In this document: positions 10,109 to 18,199 of the stretch, piece by piece
Layout of the letters: each line of letters starts with the position of its first letter
How positions within the stretch are numbered: the first letter of the stretch is position 1
From: JACVRW01 sp963746825
GTDB lineage: Bacteria > Actinomycetota > Thermoleophilia > Solirubrobacterales > Thermoleophilaceae
Length of the DNA: 64,000 nucleotides
Direction of reading: 5' to 3'
Assembly: GCA_963746825.1 (NCBI GenBank)
Contig: CAVVCU010000005.1
Coordinates: forward strand, 496,001-560,000
The notes under the pieces: model-generated
The model's input: only the letters and a program-made list of their open reading frames with translations
What the model was told of the DNA's origin: nothing
The model's database searches: none
Program-made: the position numbers and the translations under genes

Positions 10109-10881
10109 TCTCCGCCGCGATGTCCCGGAGGGCCCAGGAGCTCGCCGAGCAGGGTGCGGCCTTCGTGACCGCGACCGTGGTGCGTGCGCAGCGCCCGACG
10201 AGCGTGGAGGCCGGCGACGCCGCGCTGGTGCTCGCCGACGGGTCGATCGAGGGCTTCGTCGGCGGTTCGTGCGCCGAGCACAGCGTGAAGGCGTACGCGC
10301 TCGAGGCCATCAGCAGCGGGGAGCCGGTGCTGCTGCGGATCCTGCCCTTCGGCGACCACGAGGAGGAGGTCTCGCGCGAGCCCGGCGCGGTGACGGTCCA
10401 GAACCCCTGCCTGTCGGGCGGCTCCATCGAGATCTTCCTCGAGCCCGTCCTCCGTGCGCCTCGTGTGCTGGTGGAGGGCGACACGCCGATTGCCCGCGCT
10501 CTGCACCGGATGGCGCCGGAGCTGGGGCTGGAGGCGGTGGCCGTGGGCGGCGAGGAGTTCGAGCTGCGCCCCGACGATCTGGCACTGGTGGCCGCCGGGC
10601 ACGGACGCGACGAGCTGAGCGCGCTGCGCCGCGGCCTGGAGGCGGGGCTGCCCTACGTGGGCCTCGTGGCCAGTCCCCCGCGTGGCCAGGGCGTGATCGG
10701 CGACCTGCGCGGCGACGGCATGCCCGACCGCCTGCTCGAGCGGATCGACACGCCCGCCGGCTTCGACCTCGGCGCCCGCACGCCGTCCGAGATCGCGCTC
10801 TCGATTCTGGCTCGGATCGTGGCCGTGCGTCGCGGCATGCCGGTCCCCGAGACCACCGAGCGTGCCGCCTTCAGCGACTGA
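10105..10881 (+). CDS. XdhC/CoxI family maturation protein
   Basis: This family binds or protects the molybdenum cofactor and assists its sulfuration and insertion into molybdenum hydroxylases. The N-terminal XdhC/CoxI signature is clear (TATVVRAQRPTSVEAGDAALVLADGSIEGFVGGSCAE). The C-terminal half carries a Rossmann-like region and ends with SEIALSILARIVAVRRG, a typical XdhC tail. It has 258 residues and starts at ATG 10105, overlapping the coxL stop (ATGA). Its place directly after coxL supports a role in CO dehydrogenase maturation. Confidence 0.9.
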
Positions 10882-11461
10882 CTCCTTCGTGACCGGGCTC
10901 GTGCTCGGCGCGGGGGGCTCCAAGCGGCTCGGCCGTCCCAAGCAGCTGCTGCCCTACGGCGGCGACACGCTGCTGGGCCACGTGGTCGGCGTGGCGCGCA
11001 CCTGCCCGTTCGACCAGATCGTGGTGGCGATCGGCGGTGCGGCGCCGGACGTCCGCGCGGGCGTGGATCTGTCCGGGGCCGAGGTCGTGGTCAACGACGC
11101 GTACGGCGCCGGCTGCTCGTCGTCGATCGCCGCGGCGCTCGGCGTGGTCGACCCGCGGTGCGATGTGATGGTCCTGATGCTCGGCGACCAGCCGGGAGTG
11201 AGCGCGGGCACCGTGGCGGCGCTGCTCGGCGGCCGAGGCGACGCGCCCTTGGCCATCTGCCGCTACGAGGACGGTCGCGGGCACCCAATCGCATTTACGC
11301 GCGAGGTGTTCGCCGACCTCGGCGCTCTCCACGGTGACAAGGGGGTCTGGAAGCTGCTCGACCAGCGCGCCGCTGAGGTGGCGGAGGTCGAGGTGGCGGG
11401 CCGGATCCCCCTCGACGTGGACACCCCCGAGGACTACCGCGCCGTGCTGGCGGCGTCATGA
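10862..11461 (+). CDS. Molybdenum cofactor nucleotidyltransferase (MobA/MocA-like)
   Basis: This enzyme probably transfers CMP to molybdopterin, making the cytosine dinucleotide form used by CO dehydrogenase. The 199-residue protein has the nucleotide-binding loop LVLGAGGSKRLGRPKQLLPYGG and the later LGDQPGV and GHPIAF motifs of the MocA family. The GTG at 10862 overlaps the previous gene by 20 bases. An in-frame GTG at 10889 would also give a complete domain. Cytidylyl rather than guanylyl preference is inferred from the context, not proven. Confidence 0.88.
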   Translation: MPPSATDSFVTGLVLGAGGSKRLGRPKQLLPYGGDTLLGHVVGVARTCPFDQIVVAIGGAAPDVRAGVDLSGAEVVVNDAYGAGCSSSIAAALGVVDPRCDVMVLMLGDQPGVSAGTVAALLGGRGDAPLAICRYEDGRGHPIAFTREVFADLGALHGDKGVWKLLDQRAAEVAEVEVAGRIPLDVDTPEDYRAVLAAS

Positions 11462-12348
11462 GCGAACTGGGCGGCCTGGTACCCGACGTCGAGACGCTCG
11501 CCCAGCGACTGGGCGCCGTCGACTACCTGGTCGACGAGGGCCTCGCCACGTCGATGTTCCTCAGCCTGCGCCTGCCCCAGCCCCTGCTGCTCGAGGGCGA
11601 GGCGGGCGTGGGGAAGACCGAGGCCGCGCGCTCGCTGGCCGCCGTGCTCGACACGCCGCTGATCCGCCTCCAGTGCTACGAGGGAATCGACGCGGCCGAG
11701 GCGCTGTACGAGTGGAACTACCCGCGGCAGCTCCTGAGCATCCGGCTCGCCGACGCGGGCGGCTCGGCTCTGAGCGAGGAGGACCTGTTCGGGCCCGACT
11801 ACCTGATCCGGCGGCCGCTGCTGCGCGCGCTCGAGCATCCGGGCCCGCGGCCGGCCGTGCTGCTGATCGACGAGATCGACCGGGCCGACGACGACTTCGA
11901 GGCCTTCCTGCTCGAGCTGCTGGCCGAGGCCGAGGTGACGATCCCCGAGCTCGGCACCATCGTCGCCACCCATCCGCCGGTGATCATCCTGACCTCCAAC
12001 CGCACCCGGGATCTCCACGACGCCGTAAAGCGCCGCTGCCTGTACCACTGGATCGACTACCCGAGCGCTCAGCGCGAGGTCGAGATCATCCGCCGGCGGG
12101 TGAAGAGCTCCTCACAGGCGCTCGCCGTCCAGGTGGCGGACGCGGTCTCGCGCATGCGCGACTCCGACGTCCAGAAGCCTCCGGGGATCGCGGAGGCCAT
12201 CGACTGGCTGGCCGCGCTGGAGCTGCTCGGCGTCGAGCGCCTGGACCCCGGTTCGGTGGAGCTCACGCTCGGGTCGGTGCTGAAGTACGAGGAGGATCAG
12301 GAGGTGATCCGCGCGGCCGGCTTCGAGGCGCTCGTGCACGGCGAGTGA
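11458..12348 (+). CDS. coxD: MoxR-type AAA+ ATPase, CO dehydrogenase maturation
   Basis: CoxD-type ATPases work with the von Willebrand factor protein CoxE to build the copper-sulfur part of the active site. The 296-residue protein has Walker A GEAGVGKTE (about residue 46), Walker B VLLIDEIDRAD, sensor 1 ILTSNRTRDL and the MoxR-type arginine-rich region ALKRRCLYHWIDYP-like (here AVKRRCLYHWIDYP). The start overlaps the mocA-like stop (ATGA) and its own stop overlaps coxE (GTGA). Confidence 0.93.
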   Translation: MSELGGLVPDVETLAQRLGAVDYLVDEGLATSMFLSLRLPQPLLLEGEAGVGKTEAARSLAAVLDTPLIRLQCYEGIDAAEALYEWNYPRQLLSIRLADAGGSALSEEDLFGPDYLIRRPLLRALEHPGPRPAVLLIDEIDRADDDFEAFLLELLAEAEVTIPELGTIVATHPPVIILTSNRTRDLHDAVKRRCLYHWIDYPSAQREVEIIRRRVKSSSQALAVQVADAVSRMRDSDVQKPPGIAEAIDWLAALELLGVERLDPGSVELTLGSVLKYEEDQEVIRAAGFEALVHGE

Positions 12349-13689
12349 CCGCCTTTGGTGTGGAGACGATCGAGCTCGACCTCCCGCCGCTCGCGGGTGC
12401 TCTGAGCCGCCGCCTGCACGACGCCGGACTGCCCGTGACCCCGGAGCGCCCGGCCGAGTTCGCCCGCGCGCTCACGCTGGTGCGCCCGGTGAGCCGCCGG
12501 CGGCTGTACTGGACGGCCCGCGGGGTGTTCGTGTCCGACCGTTCGCAGGTCAGTGCCTTCGACGCCGTCTTCTTCTCGATCTTCGGGGCACCGGCGCGCG
12601 ACGAGGCCTTCGAGCCCGACGAGGTCCCCACGGTCGCCACGGCGCCCGACCAGCGGTCGGTGGCCGATCAACCCGGCTCGAATGCCTCCAGGAGCGCGGA
12701 CGGGGTGGCCTCGCCCTCCGGCCACGGCGCGCGGCGAGGACACCGGCCCCGAGGCCGGCGTCCCGCTCGCCATGGCCAGCGACGAGGAGGTGCTGGCGGG
12801 CAAGAGCTTCGACGGGCTCGACGCCGAGGAGCTCGCGCGGCTCTATCGGCTGATGACCCGGCTGGAGCTGGCCACGCCGCAGCGGCGCACGCGCCGTTAT
12901 GAGCGCGGGCGCCACGGGCGGCAGATCGACATGCGCCGCACGCTCAGGGCCGGACTGCGGACCGGGGGCGATCCGATCCGGCTCGCGCGCCGGCGCCGCC
13001 GCGTCGCCCGCCGGCGACTCGTGATGCTGTGCGACATCTCCGGCTCGATGGAGCCCTACGCGCGCGCCTACCTGCATTTCCTGACCTCGGCCGCGCGCAG
13101 CGGGCCCGACGCCGAGGCGTTCGTGTTCGCCACCCGCCTCACCCGACTGACCCGGGCGCTCGCCTCTCGCCATCCCGAGCGCGCCATCCAGCGCGCCGCC
13201 GTCACGGCTCCGGACTGGTCGAGCGGAACGCGGATCGGCGACGCCCTGAAGGCCTTCAACGACCGTCACGGGCGACGGGGCATGGCCCGCGGCGCCGTGA
13301 TCGTGATCCTCTCCGACGGCTGGGAGCGCGGCGATCCGCAGCTCGTCGGCCGTGAGATGGAGCGCCTGGCGCGCCTCGCCCACCGGATCGTCTGGGTCAA
13401 TCCTCGTGTCGGGGCGAAGGAGTTCTCGGTGCGGGCCGGTGGCATGGTCGCCGCGCTGCCCCACTGCGACGCCCTGGTGAGCGGGCACAGCTTCGCCGCG
13501 CTGTCCGAGGTGGCTGACGCCATCGGCGGAGCGCCCGCGGACATGGAGGCGCCGCCCGCGCCACCCGCCGAGGAGGAGGAGGAGGAGTGGGCCAGCGCCA
13601 CGCCGGTGGCGGGCAGCTCGGTGGCGATGCCCAGCGGCTACGGCCCGAGCCGGGGCAACACGACGCCGGGGGGCTGGGGCGAGCGATGA
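12345..13689 (+). CDS. coxE: VWA-domain protein, CO dehydrogenase maturation, frameshifted
   Basis: This is the partner of CoxD, with a von Willebrand factor A metal-ion-dependent adhesion site. The first frame from GTG 12345 encodes the N-terminal domain (LDLPPLAGALSRRLHDAGLPVTPERP ... VFFSIFG). The VWA domain with the DISGSM metal site, SSGTRIGDALKAF and ILSDGWERGD is in the next frame up to 13689. One surplus base at about 12700-12740, in a GC-rich linker, reconciles the two into about 447 residues. The C-terminus has an acidic EEEEEE tract and a low-complexity tail. Confidence 0.87.
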
Positions 13690-13865
13690 CCACGGGCAAG
13701 ACCTGCATCTACCCGGGCTGTGAGCGCCCGGCGGTGCCCCCTCACCCGGCCGGCGGGCCGCAACCGGCATTCTGCGACCTCGAGGAGCACAACGCCCTGA
13801 GAGCCCATCAAGAGCGAGAGCGGCTCGCGTCCGAGACCAAGACCGATCACGAGGAGAACCAGTAG
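13686..13865 (+). CDS. Small Cys-rich peptide, putative zinc knuckle
   Basis: The 59-residue protein starts with ATG 13686, overlapping the coxE stop. The pattern CIYPGCERPAVPPHPAGG followed by AFCDLEEHNALRAHQERER gives C7, C12, C30 and H34-type ligands, reminiscent of short treble-clef or zinc-knuckle proteins in actinobacteria. It sits between coxE and the CoxL fragment with overlaps on both sides, so it is cotranscribed. A role in metal handling or protein contacts is possible but unproven. Confidence 0.75.
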   Translation: MTTGKTCIYPGCERPAVPPHPAGGPQPAFCDLEEHNALRAHQERERLASETKTDHEENQ

Positions 13866-14326
13866 TGGCTGACGAGGCTTACCGAGCAGTCTTCCTGCGC
13901 GTGCATCCGACCGGCAAGATGGTGCTCAGCCTGACCACCGACTCCGACGGCAAGGAGGGCGAGTACGCGCAGCTGGTGGGTAGGGAGCTGGGCGTCCACG
14001 CTCTCGACGTGAAGGTCGTGGCAGCCGACACCAACCGCTTCGGCACCGGGCACGGCTACAACACGAGCCCGTCCGCGTCGACGCCCGCGGCCATCGAGAG
14101 CGCCACCGCCAAGATCCGCGACAAGGCGCGGCTGCTGGCGGGCATGGCGCTCGACGCTCCGCCCGAGAGCCTCAGCTGGTCCAAGGGCGCGTGGGTGGCC
14201 GGCGACGGCACCGACCCCGCGCAGGCGAAGACGGTGGAGGACATCGCCCTCTACGCGCACGGCACCGGCGCGCTGCCGCCCGGGGTCGAGGGAGGACTCG
14301 ACGCGCAGACCGTCTACCGCGACTGA
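13865..14326 (+). CDS. Free-standing CoxL-like domain fragment
   Basis: The 153-residue protein aligns by eye with an internal part of the coxL product (about residues 495-635). LRVHPTGKMVLSLTT matches LRVHPSGKAVVSISA, KIRDKARLLAGMALDAPPESLSWSKGAW matches KVRDKARLIAATMLETRPEDLAWEKGRW, and PPGVEGGLDAQTVY matches PDGMEGGLDGQVIY. It lacks the AYRCSFR and GIGES segments, so it cannot be catalytic. It starts at a GTG sharing one base with the previous stop. It could be an assembly factor or decoy of the large subunit. Its open frame and overlap argue against a decaying pseudogene. Confidence 0.85.
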   Translation: MADEAYRAVFLRVHPTGKMVLSLTTDSDGKEGEYAQLVGRELGVHALDVKVVAADTNRFGTGHGYNTSPSASTPAAIESATAKIRDKARLLAGMALDAPPESLSWSKGAWVAGDGTDPAQAKTVEDIALYAHGTGALPPGVEGGLDAQTVYRD

Positions 14327-14329
14327 CGG

Positions 14330-14863
14330 CTAGAGCCGGCCCTCGAGCACGACCCTCACGTCCTCGTGGACCTTGAGCGCGCCGAAGAGAGCGGAGTAGG
14401 GCTTCATGCCCCAGTCGGTCTGGGTCACGAGCGCGGTGGCGCTCAGCGCGCCGTCGTCGCCGATCTCGAGGTCGAACTCGACCGGATGGGTCTGCCCGGC
14501 CAGGGTGAGATCGCCGACCGCGCGGATCTGATTGCCGTCGCCCTGGACGTCGGTCGAGCGGAACCTGATGTCCTGGCGCCGGAGAACCTCGTCGTCGATC
14601 GTCTGATGGATGCTCGCCTTCTCCTCGTCGCCGAGGGCCTGAATCCCGCCGGTGCCCTTTTGCACGCGCAGGGAGGTGGAGTCGGCGCTGAGCTCCATGG
14701 TCGTGGCGGCCACGTCGTCGGCGAGCTCGAGGGTCGCCTCCCACGCGGTCACGTGCATAACGAGGTCGTGCCCGGCCTTCGCCGCGGCGCCCTTTCGCCC
14801 CGTATGCACCGAGAGGGTCGCGTTGTCCGGTCCGAGCCGGTGGGTGCCCGCCTGCATGGCCAT
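14330..14863 (-). CDS. YceI-family lipocalin-like protein
   Basis: YceI-like proteins fold as a lipid-binding beta barrel and bind isoprenoids or fatty amides. The 178-residue protein shows the family pattern: an early GTHRLGPDNATLSVHTGRKG, GHDLVMHVTAWEATLE, then a late HPVEFDLEIG and LVTQTDWGMKPYS. No signal peptide is seen, so it would be cytoplasmic. The start is ATG 14863, with a second Met codon at 14857. It runs opposite to the cox genes, converging with the CoxL fragment gene and diverging from coxG. Confidence 0.87.
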   Translation of the reverse strand: MAMQAGTHRLGPDNATLSVHTGRKGAAAKAGHDLVMHVTAWEATLELADDVAATTMELSADSTSLRVQKGTGGIQALGDEEKASIHQTIDDEVLRRQDIRFRSTDVQGDGNQIRAVGDLTLAGQTHPVEFDLEIGDDGALSATALVTQTDWGMKPYSALFGALKVHEDVRVVLEGRL

Positions 14864-14873
14864 GGGCCGAGCA

Positions 14874-14879
14874 TATATT
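14874..14879 (+). promoter_or_regulatory. Candidate -10 box for coxG
   Basis: TATATT lies in the short divergent gap between the YceI-like gene and coxG. It would put the transcript start about 20 bases before ATG 14908. No convincing -35 element is seen. Confidence 0.35.
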
Positions 14880-14907
14880 GGGGAGCCTCGACACAGGAGA
14901 TGAGCTG

Positions 14908-15339
14908 ATGGCAACCGAGCTGGATCATTCCTTCACCACCGACAAGTCGATCGACGACAACTTCGCGGCGATCACCGATCTCGAGCGCGTCGTGCCCGCC
15001 GTGCAGGGGGGCCGCGTGATCGAGCCCACCGGGCCGGACTCGGTCAAGGCCGAGATCCTCATGAAGATGGGGGCGATGTCGATGAAGATGCTCGGCACCG
15101 TCGAGGTGGTCGAGAAGGACGCCGAGACCCACCGCGCCGTGCTGCGGGTCAAGGCCAGGGAGTCGCAGGGCCAGGGCCACGCCAACGCAGACGTGACGTT
15201 CGAGCTCAACGACGGCGGGGGAACGATCCACACCAGAGCCCAGATCACCGGAAAAGCGGCCTCGATGGGGGAGGGCGCGGTCGTGGGCTTCCTCGACGGG
15301 ATGATCACCGACTTCAGCACCAAGATCGGCCAGGTCTAG
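14908..15339 (+). CDS. coxG: CoxG/SRPBCC family protein
   Basis: CoxG proteins have an SRPBCC (START-like) fold. They have been linked to membrane anchoring of CO dehydrogenase and delivery of quinone. This 143-residue protein opens with LDHSFTTDKSIDDNFAAITDLERVVPAVQGG and has the family's GHANADVTFELNDGGG and final GKAASMGEGAVVGFLDGMITDFS segments. It starts at ATG 14908 with AGGAG eight bases upstream. It lacks the long C-terminal membrane tail of some CoxG proteins, so any membrane attachment would need a partner. Confidence 0.88.
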   Translation: MATELDHSFTTDKSIDDNFAAITDLERVVPAVQGGRVIEPTGPDSVKAEILMKMGAMSMKMLGTVEVVEKDAETHRAVLRVKARESQGQGHANADVTFELNDGGGTIHTRAQITGKAASMGEGAVVGFLDGMITDFSTKIGQV

Positions 15340-15347
15340 GCGTTTCG

Positions 15348-15584
15348 ATGGCCGACGTGGTGATGCGGGAGATCCGCGACGGCGAGGTGCCCTTCGCCGC
15401 CGGCACCGCGGTCCAGGAGGACCCCGGCCGCCCCGCCTTTCGCGGCAACGGACCCGACGACTACGTCTGCGTGAAGTGCGGCAACGTGCTGGCCGAGGCG
15501 ATGGACTCGACGCAGATGACCAAGAAGGTGCGCGTGCGCTGCGGGCGCTGCTCGACGGTGAACGTGGCGGTTACGGGCGACTAG
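15348..15584 (+). CDS. Small zinc-ribbon protein
   Basis: The 78-residue protein has two CXXC pairs (CVKCG and CGRCS) spaced about 25 residues apart, the layout of a rubredoxin-like zinc ribbon. The N-terminal half (MADVVMREIRDGEVPFAAGTA) is soluble and of unknown fold. It follows coxG by 8 bases and is probably cotranscribed with it. It could bind zinc or another metal. No enzyme motif is present. Confidence 0.8.
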   Translation: MADVVMREIRDGEVPFAAGTAVQEDPGRPAFRGNGPDDYVCVKCGNVLAEAMDSTQMTKKVRVRCGRCSTVNVAVTGD

Positions 15585-16937
15585 CTACGGCCAGTTCGCG
15601 AAGGTGCTGCGCAACGGATTGACCACCTGGGCCTTGCGCCGCGGCCCGTCGGCCTTGCCCGGCGAGTCGTAGAACAGGCTGCGGGTGACCGACAGGCGGT
15701 TGGCGGCGCCGATGGTCGGGTCGGTGTTGGGCAGCGAGCTGGTGACCCGGGTGCCGCTGGAGCCGTAGGACGAGGCGTCGCCGGTGCACTGGGTCTCCGC
15801 ACCGCCGGCCGGGTTCTGCTTGTCGAAGTAGTACGAGGTCCAGTTGAGCGCGATGTCCGTGTTGAACGTGTGCACGATGCCGAGCGAGCCCTGGGGGCCG
15901 TCGACGCTCTCCCAGGTGATGGGGCCGGCGGCGGGGGAGTCCGGCACGCCGTCGATCGTCACTCCGCCGGTGGCGAATTCGCTGCGGTACGTCATCCCCG
16001 CGGCGGCGGGCGCGTAGTCGAAGAAGTCCATCACGCCGGGAATCGCGTGCACGCGCAGGTACGTGGTCACGTCGTGGCGGCGCTGGTAGAAGAGGTGCTC
16101 GCGGTGGGTGTACACGCCCGAGTTGGCCCCGATGTAGGAGCGGATGGCACGCACGGGGCCGTTCTTGTTGGCGATCATCGCGCCCGCGCCACTCGAGAAC
16201 GTGTTCTCGCTGCGCCCGCAGTTCCCCGGAGCGAAGAGGTTCTTGTGGCGGTCGAGAATGTCGGCCCCGCCCGCCTGCGGAGCGGTGATGGCCAGCGCGT
16301 CGTCGATCCAGCGGTCGGAGAAGTGATGGCGGTAGAAAGCGGTGGTGACGGTGGAGTTCTCGGGGTTGGGGCCGGCGCCGAGGTTGTAGGTGCTCCTGTA
16401 GTCGCCCGACAGGAGGTTGAAGCGGTAGTCGACGTAGCGTCTGCCCGCCGACGGATCGAGCGATCCGGTCTGGCGGAAGAGGTACATGTACGCGGGGGAG
16501 GGCTCGCCGATCGAGTCGACCACCCTCACCTCCACGCCAGAGCCGGCGACGGTGCCGGGCGGCGACGAGCCGGCGGGCGCCTTGATCCCGGCGTCGATGC
16601 CCATGAAGGCGATCTCGTCGTTGGCGTCGACGTTGGCGTCGGGGTCGGGGCCGGTGAACGTGTTGGGGTCGGTGTAGGTGAGGAAGGTGTGGCCAACCGG
16701 CGCGGCGTTCTTTGGCTTGGCCAGGTCGAGCACGGCGCGCTCGTCCACCTGGACCGGCACCTGTGTCCACACGCCGTTGAGGTAGTGGAAGGCGAGCACC
16801 TTTCCGGGGGCCGCGCCCTGGAGGCGGGGGACGTCGGCGCCCGTGATGACGACGGGATCGGCGGGGCGCTCGGCCACGCAGCCCGCGAAGGCCAGGGCGA
16901 GCGGCGCGAGCACGAGGAGGCGAGAGCGGCCGGGCAC
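15585..16937 (-). CDS. Secreted lipoprotein of unknown function, 450 aa
   Basis: The N-terminus MPGRSRLLVLAPLALAFAGC is a lipoprotein signal peptide with lipobox AFAGC, so the mature protein would be anchored to the outer face of the membrane at C20. The mature part is rich in Tyr, Asp and Asn, with many DxDxNDE-like loops (TGPDPDANVDANDEIAF) that might bind calcium. It has no recognised catalytic motif. It is convergent with the zinc-ribbon gene and adjacent to corA in the same direction. I cannot assign a function. Confidence 0.8.
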   Translation of the reverse strand: MPGRSRLLVLAPLALAFAGCVAERPADPVVITGADVPRLQGAAPGKVLAFHYLNGVWTQVPVQVDERAVLDLAKPKNAAPVGHTFLTYTDPNTFTGPDPDANVDANDEIAFMGIDAGIKAPAGSSPPGTVAGSGVEVRVVDSIGEPSPAYMYLFRQTGSLDPSAGRRYVDYRFNLLSGDYRSTYNLGAGPNPENSTVTTAFYRHHFSDRWIDDALAITAPQAGGADILDRHKNLFAPGNCGRSENTFSSGAGAMIANKNGPVRAIRSYIGANSGVYTHREHLFYQRRHDVTTYLRVHAIPGVMDFFDYAPAAAGMTYRSEFATGGVTIDGVPDSPAAGPITWESVDGPQGSLGIVHTFNTDIALNWTSYYFDKQNPAGGAETQCTGDASSYGSSGTRVTSSLPNTDPTIGAANRLSVTRSLFYDSPGKADGPRRKAQVVNPLRSTFANWP

Positions 16938-16950
16938 GGGGCCCGCCAGG

Positions 16951-17946
16951 CTACAGAAAGCCGCGCCGGCGAAAGTAGGTGACCATGCCCGCCAGCACCA
17001 CGAGCATGCCGGCGACGATGCCCCAGAAGGCAGCCACGCTGCCCGCGAAGGGGAACTTCACGTTCATCCCGAACACGCTCGCGAACAGCGTGAGCGGCAG
17101 GATCACCACGCTGAACGCGGTCAGCACGCGCAGCACCTCGTTGACCCGGTGTGAGAGCACCGACTCGTTGGTGTCCTCGAGCGCCTCCACCACCTCCTTG
17201 TAGTTCTCGAGCATGTCCCAGATGCGCTCGGAGGCGTCGACGATGTCGTCGAAGTAGATCTCGAGGTCCTCGGCCAGATAGCGCTGCTTGGTGCGCTCCA
17301 GATCGCGCAGCACGGCGCGCTGCGGGCGGATGACCTTGCGGAAGTTGATGATCTCCTGCTTGGAGTTGGAGAGATCGCGCACGACCTCCTCGGCCTTGCC
17401 CTCGAAGATCTCCTGCTCGAGGCGCTCGAGCTTGTTCCCGATCTTGCGCAGCATCGGGAAGCAGTAGTCGAAGGAGTCGTCGACGATCTTGTAGAGCAGG
17501 TAGCCCGAGCCCTTGGAGAGCATCGCCGCGCGCGTCTCGGCCGAGGCCCGGCAGCGCTCGAAGAGGTACTCGACGGGCGGCAGGGGCGAGTTCGGCAGCG
17601 TGATGATGTAGTCGGGCCCGATGAAGATGTCGAGCTCGGCGGCGTTGAGGCGGCCGACCGTCTTGTCGAACACCGGGAAGTGCAGGACGATGAACAGGTA
17701 GTCGGGGTACTCGTCGATCTTCGGCCGCTGGTTGCGCGAGCCGACGTCCTCGTAGTCGAGCGGGTGGAACTCGAAGTGCTCCTCCAGCCAGGCGCGGTCG
17801 ACGGTGCTGGGACGCTCGATGTTGATCCAGCGCAGGTCGCCGAACTCGACGACCTCTACGTTGGGCTCAGTGGCAGGCTGGACCGACGAGCCGTCGGCCC
17901 GGGAGCGCGCCGAGCGCCTGAGGCGGGGCTTTGGAAGGCTCGGCAT
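16951..17946 (-). CDS. corA: CorA-family magnesium/cobalt transporter
   Basis: The 331-residue protein is a pentameric divalent cation channel of the inner membrane. The long cytoplasmic helical domain ends in two C-terminal transmembrane helices. The signature GMN follows the first (ILPLTLFASVFGMNVKFPF), and the C-terminus YFRRRGFL is typical. The start is ATG 17946, which gives a short basic N-terminal extension before the CorA domain. It is divergent from the SAM riboswitch and threonine-synthase-like unit. Confidence 0.92.
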   Translation of the reverse strand: MPSLPKPRLRRSARSRADGSSVQPATEPNVEVVEFGDLRWINIERPSTVDRAWLEEHFEFHPLDYEDVGSRNQRPKIDEYPDYLFIVLHFPVFDKTVGRLNAAELDIFIGPDYIITLPNSPLPPVEYLFERCRASAETRAAMLSKGSGYLLYKIVDDSFDYCFPMLRKIGNKLERLEQEIFEGKAEEVVRDLSNSKQEIINFRKVIRPQRAVLRDLERTKQRYLAEDLEIYFDDIVDASERIWDMLENYKEVVEALEDTNESVLSHRVNEVLRVLTAFSVVILPLTLFASVFGMNVKFPFAGSVAAFWGIVAGMLVVLAGMVTYFRRRGFL

Positions 17947-18003
17947 AGGGTCTCAGCGGGTCGTCCAGCGGGTTCACGCCCTTCATTCTAGCTCTGGGAC
18001 GCG

Positions 18004-18009
18004 CTATCC
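18004..18009 (+). promoter_or_regulatory. Candidate -10 box upstream of the SAM riboswitch
   Basis: TATCCT is placed about 25 bases before the aptamer, as expected for the promoter of the riboswitch transcript. The -35 region is unclear. Confidence 0.3.
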
Positions 18010-18030
18010 TCCCGCGTTCATACATAGCCG

Positions 18031-18131
18031 TTGCATCGAGAGGGGTGGAGGGACATGGCCCTGTGAAACCCCGGCAACCTCCTTCGACCGACGTTTTGGT
18101 CGAAGGGACGGTGCCAATTCCATCGAGATGT
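18031..18131 (+). promoter_or_regulatory. SAM-I (S-box) riboswitch aptamer
   Basis: The sequence carries the S-box landmarks in order: GAGAGGGGTGGAGGGAC at 18037-18053, then GGCCC, TGTGAAACCCCGGCAACC at 18061-18078, and GGTGCCAATTCC at 18109-18120. A stem with a TTTT loop (CTTCGACC/GGTCGAAG) lies between the last two. A short P1 stem can form between GCATC (18032-18036) and GATGT (18126-18130). Known S-box RNAs bind S-adenosylmethionine and usually switch off sulfur and methionine genes. Here the aptamer leads directly into a threonine-synthase-like gene. Confidence 0.93.
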
Positions 18132-18136
18132 GGCAG

Positions 18137-18199
18137 GGCGCCTTTCACGAGGCCTCCGTCACAGGGCGACGGAGGCTTTCAACGTGAAAGGGGCTTTTC
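18137..18199 (+). promoter_or_regulatory. Riboswitch expression platform: hairpin and sequestered ribosome-binding site
   Basis: A perfect 9-base-pair hairpin (GCCTCCGTC at 18151-18159 with GACGGAGGC at 18167-18175) is followed by TTT and could terminate transcription weakly. Outside it, 18137-18148 can pair with 18183-18194 in 11 of 12 positions. The 3' strand of that outer stem contains GAAAGGGG, the ribosome-binding site six bases before ATG 18200. The most direct reading is control of translation by hiding the site. How SAM binding shifts the balance is not obvious from sequence. Confidence 0.6.

Noticed and set aside
13865..14326. CoxL fragment as a simple pseudogene
   Set aside because: It has its own start, no internal stop, a one-base overlap with the upstream gene, and a length matching a discrete domain.
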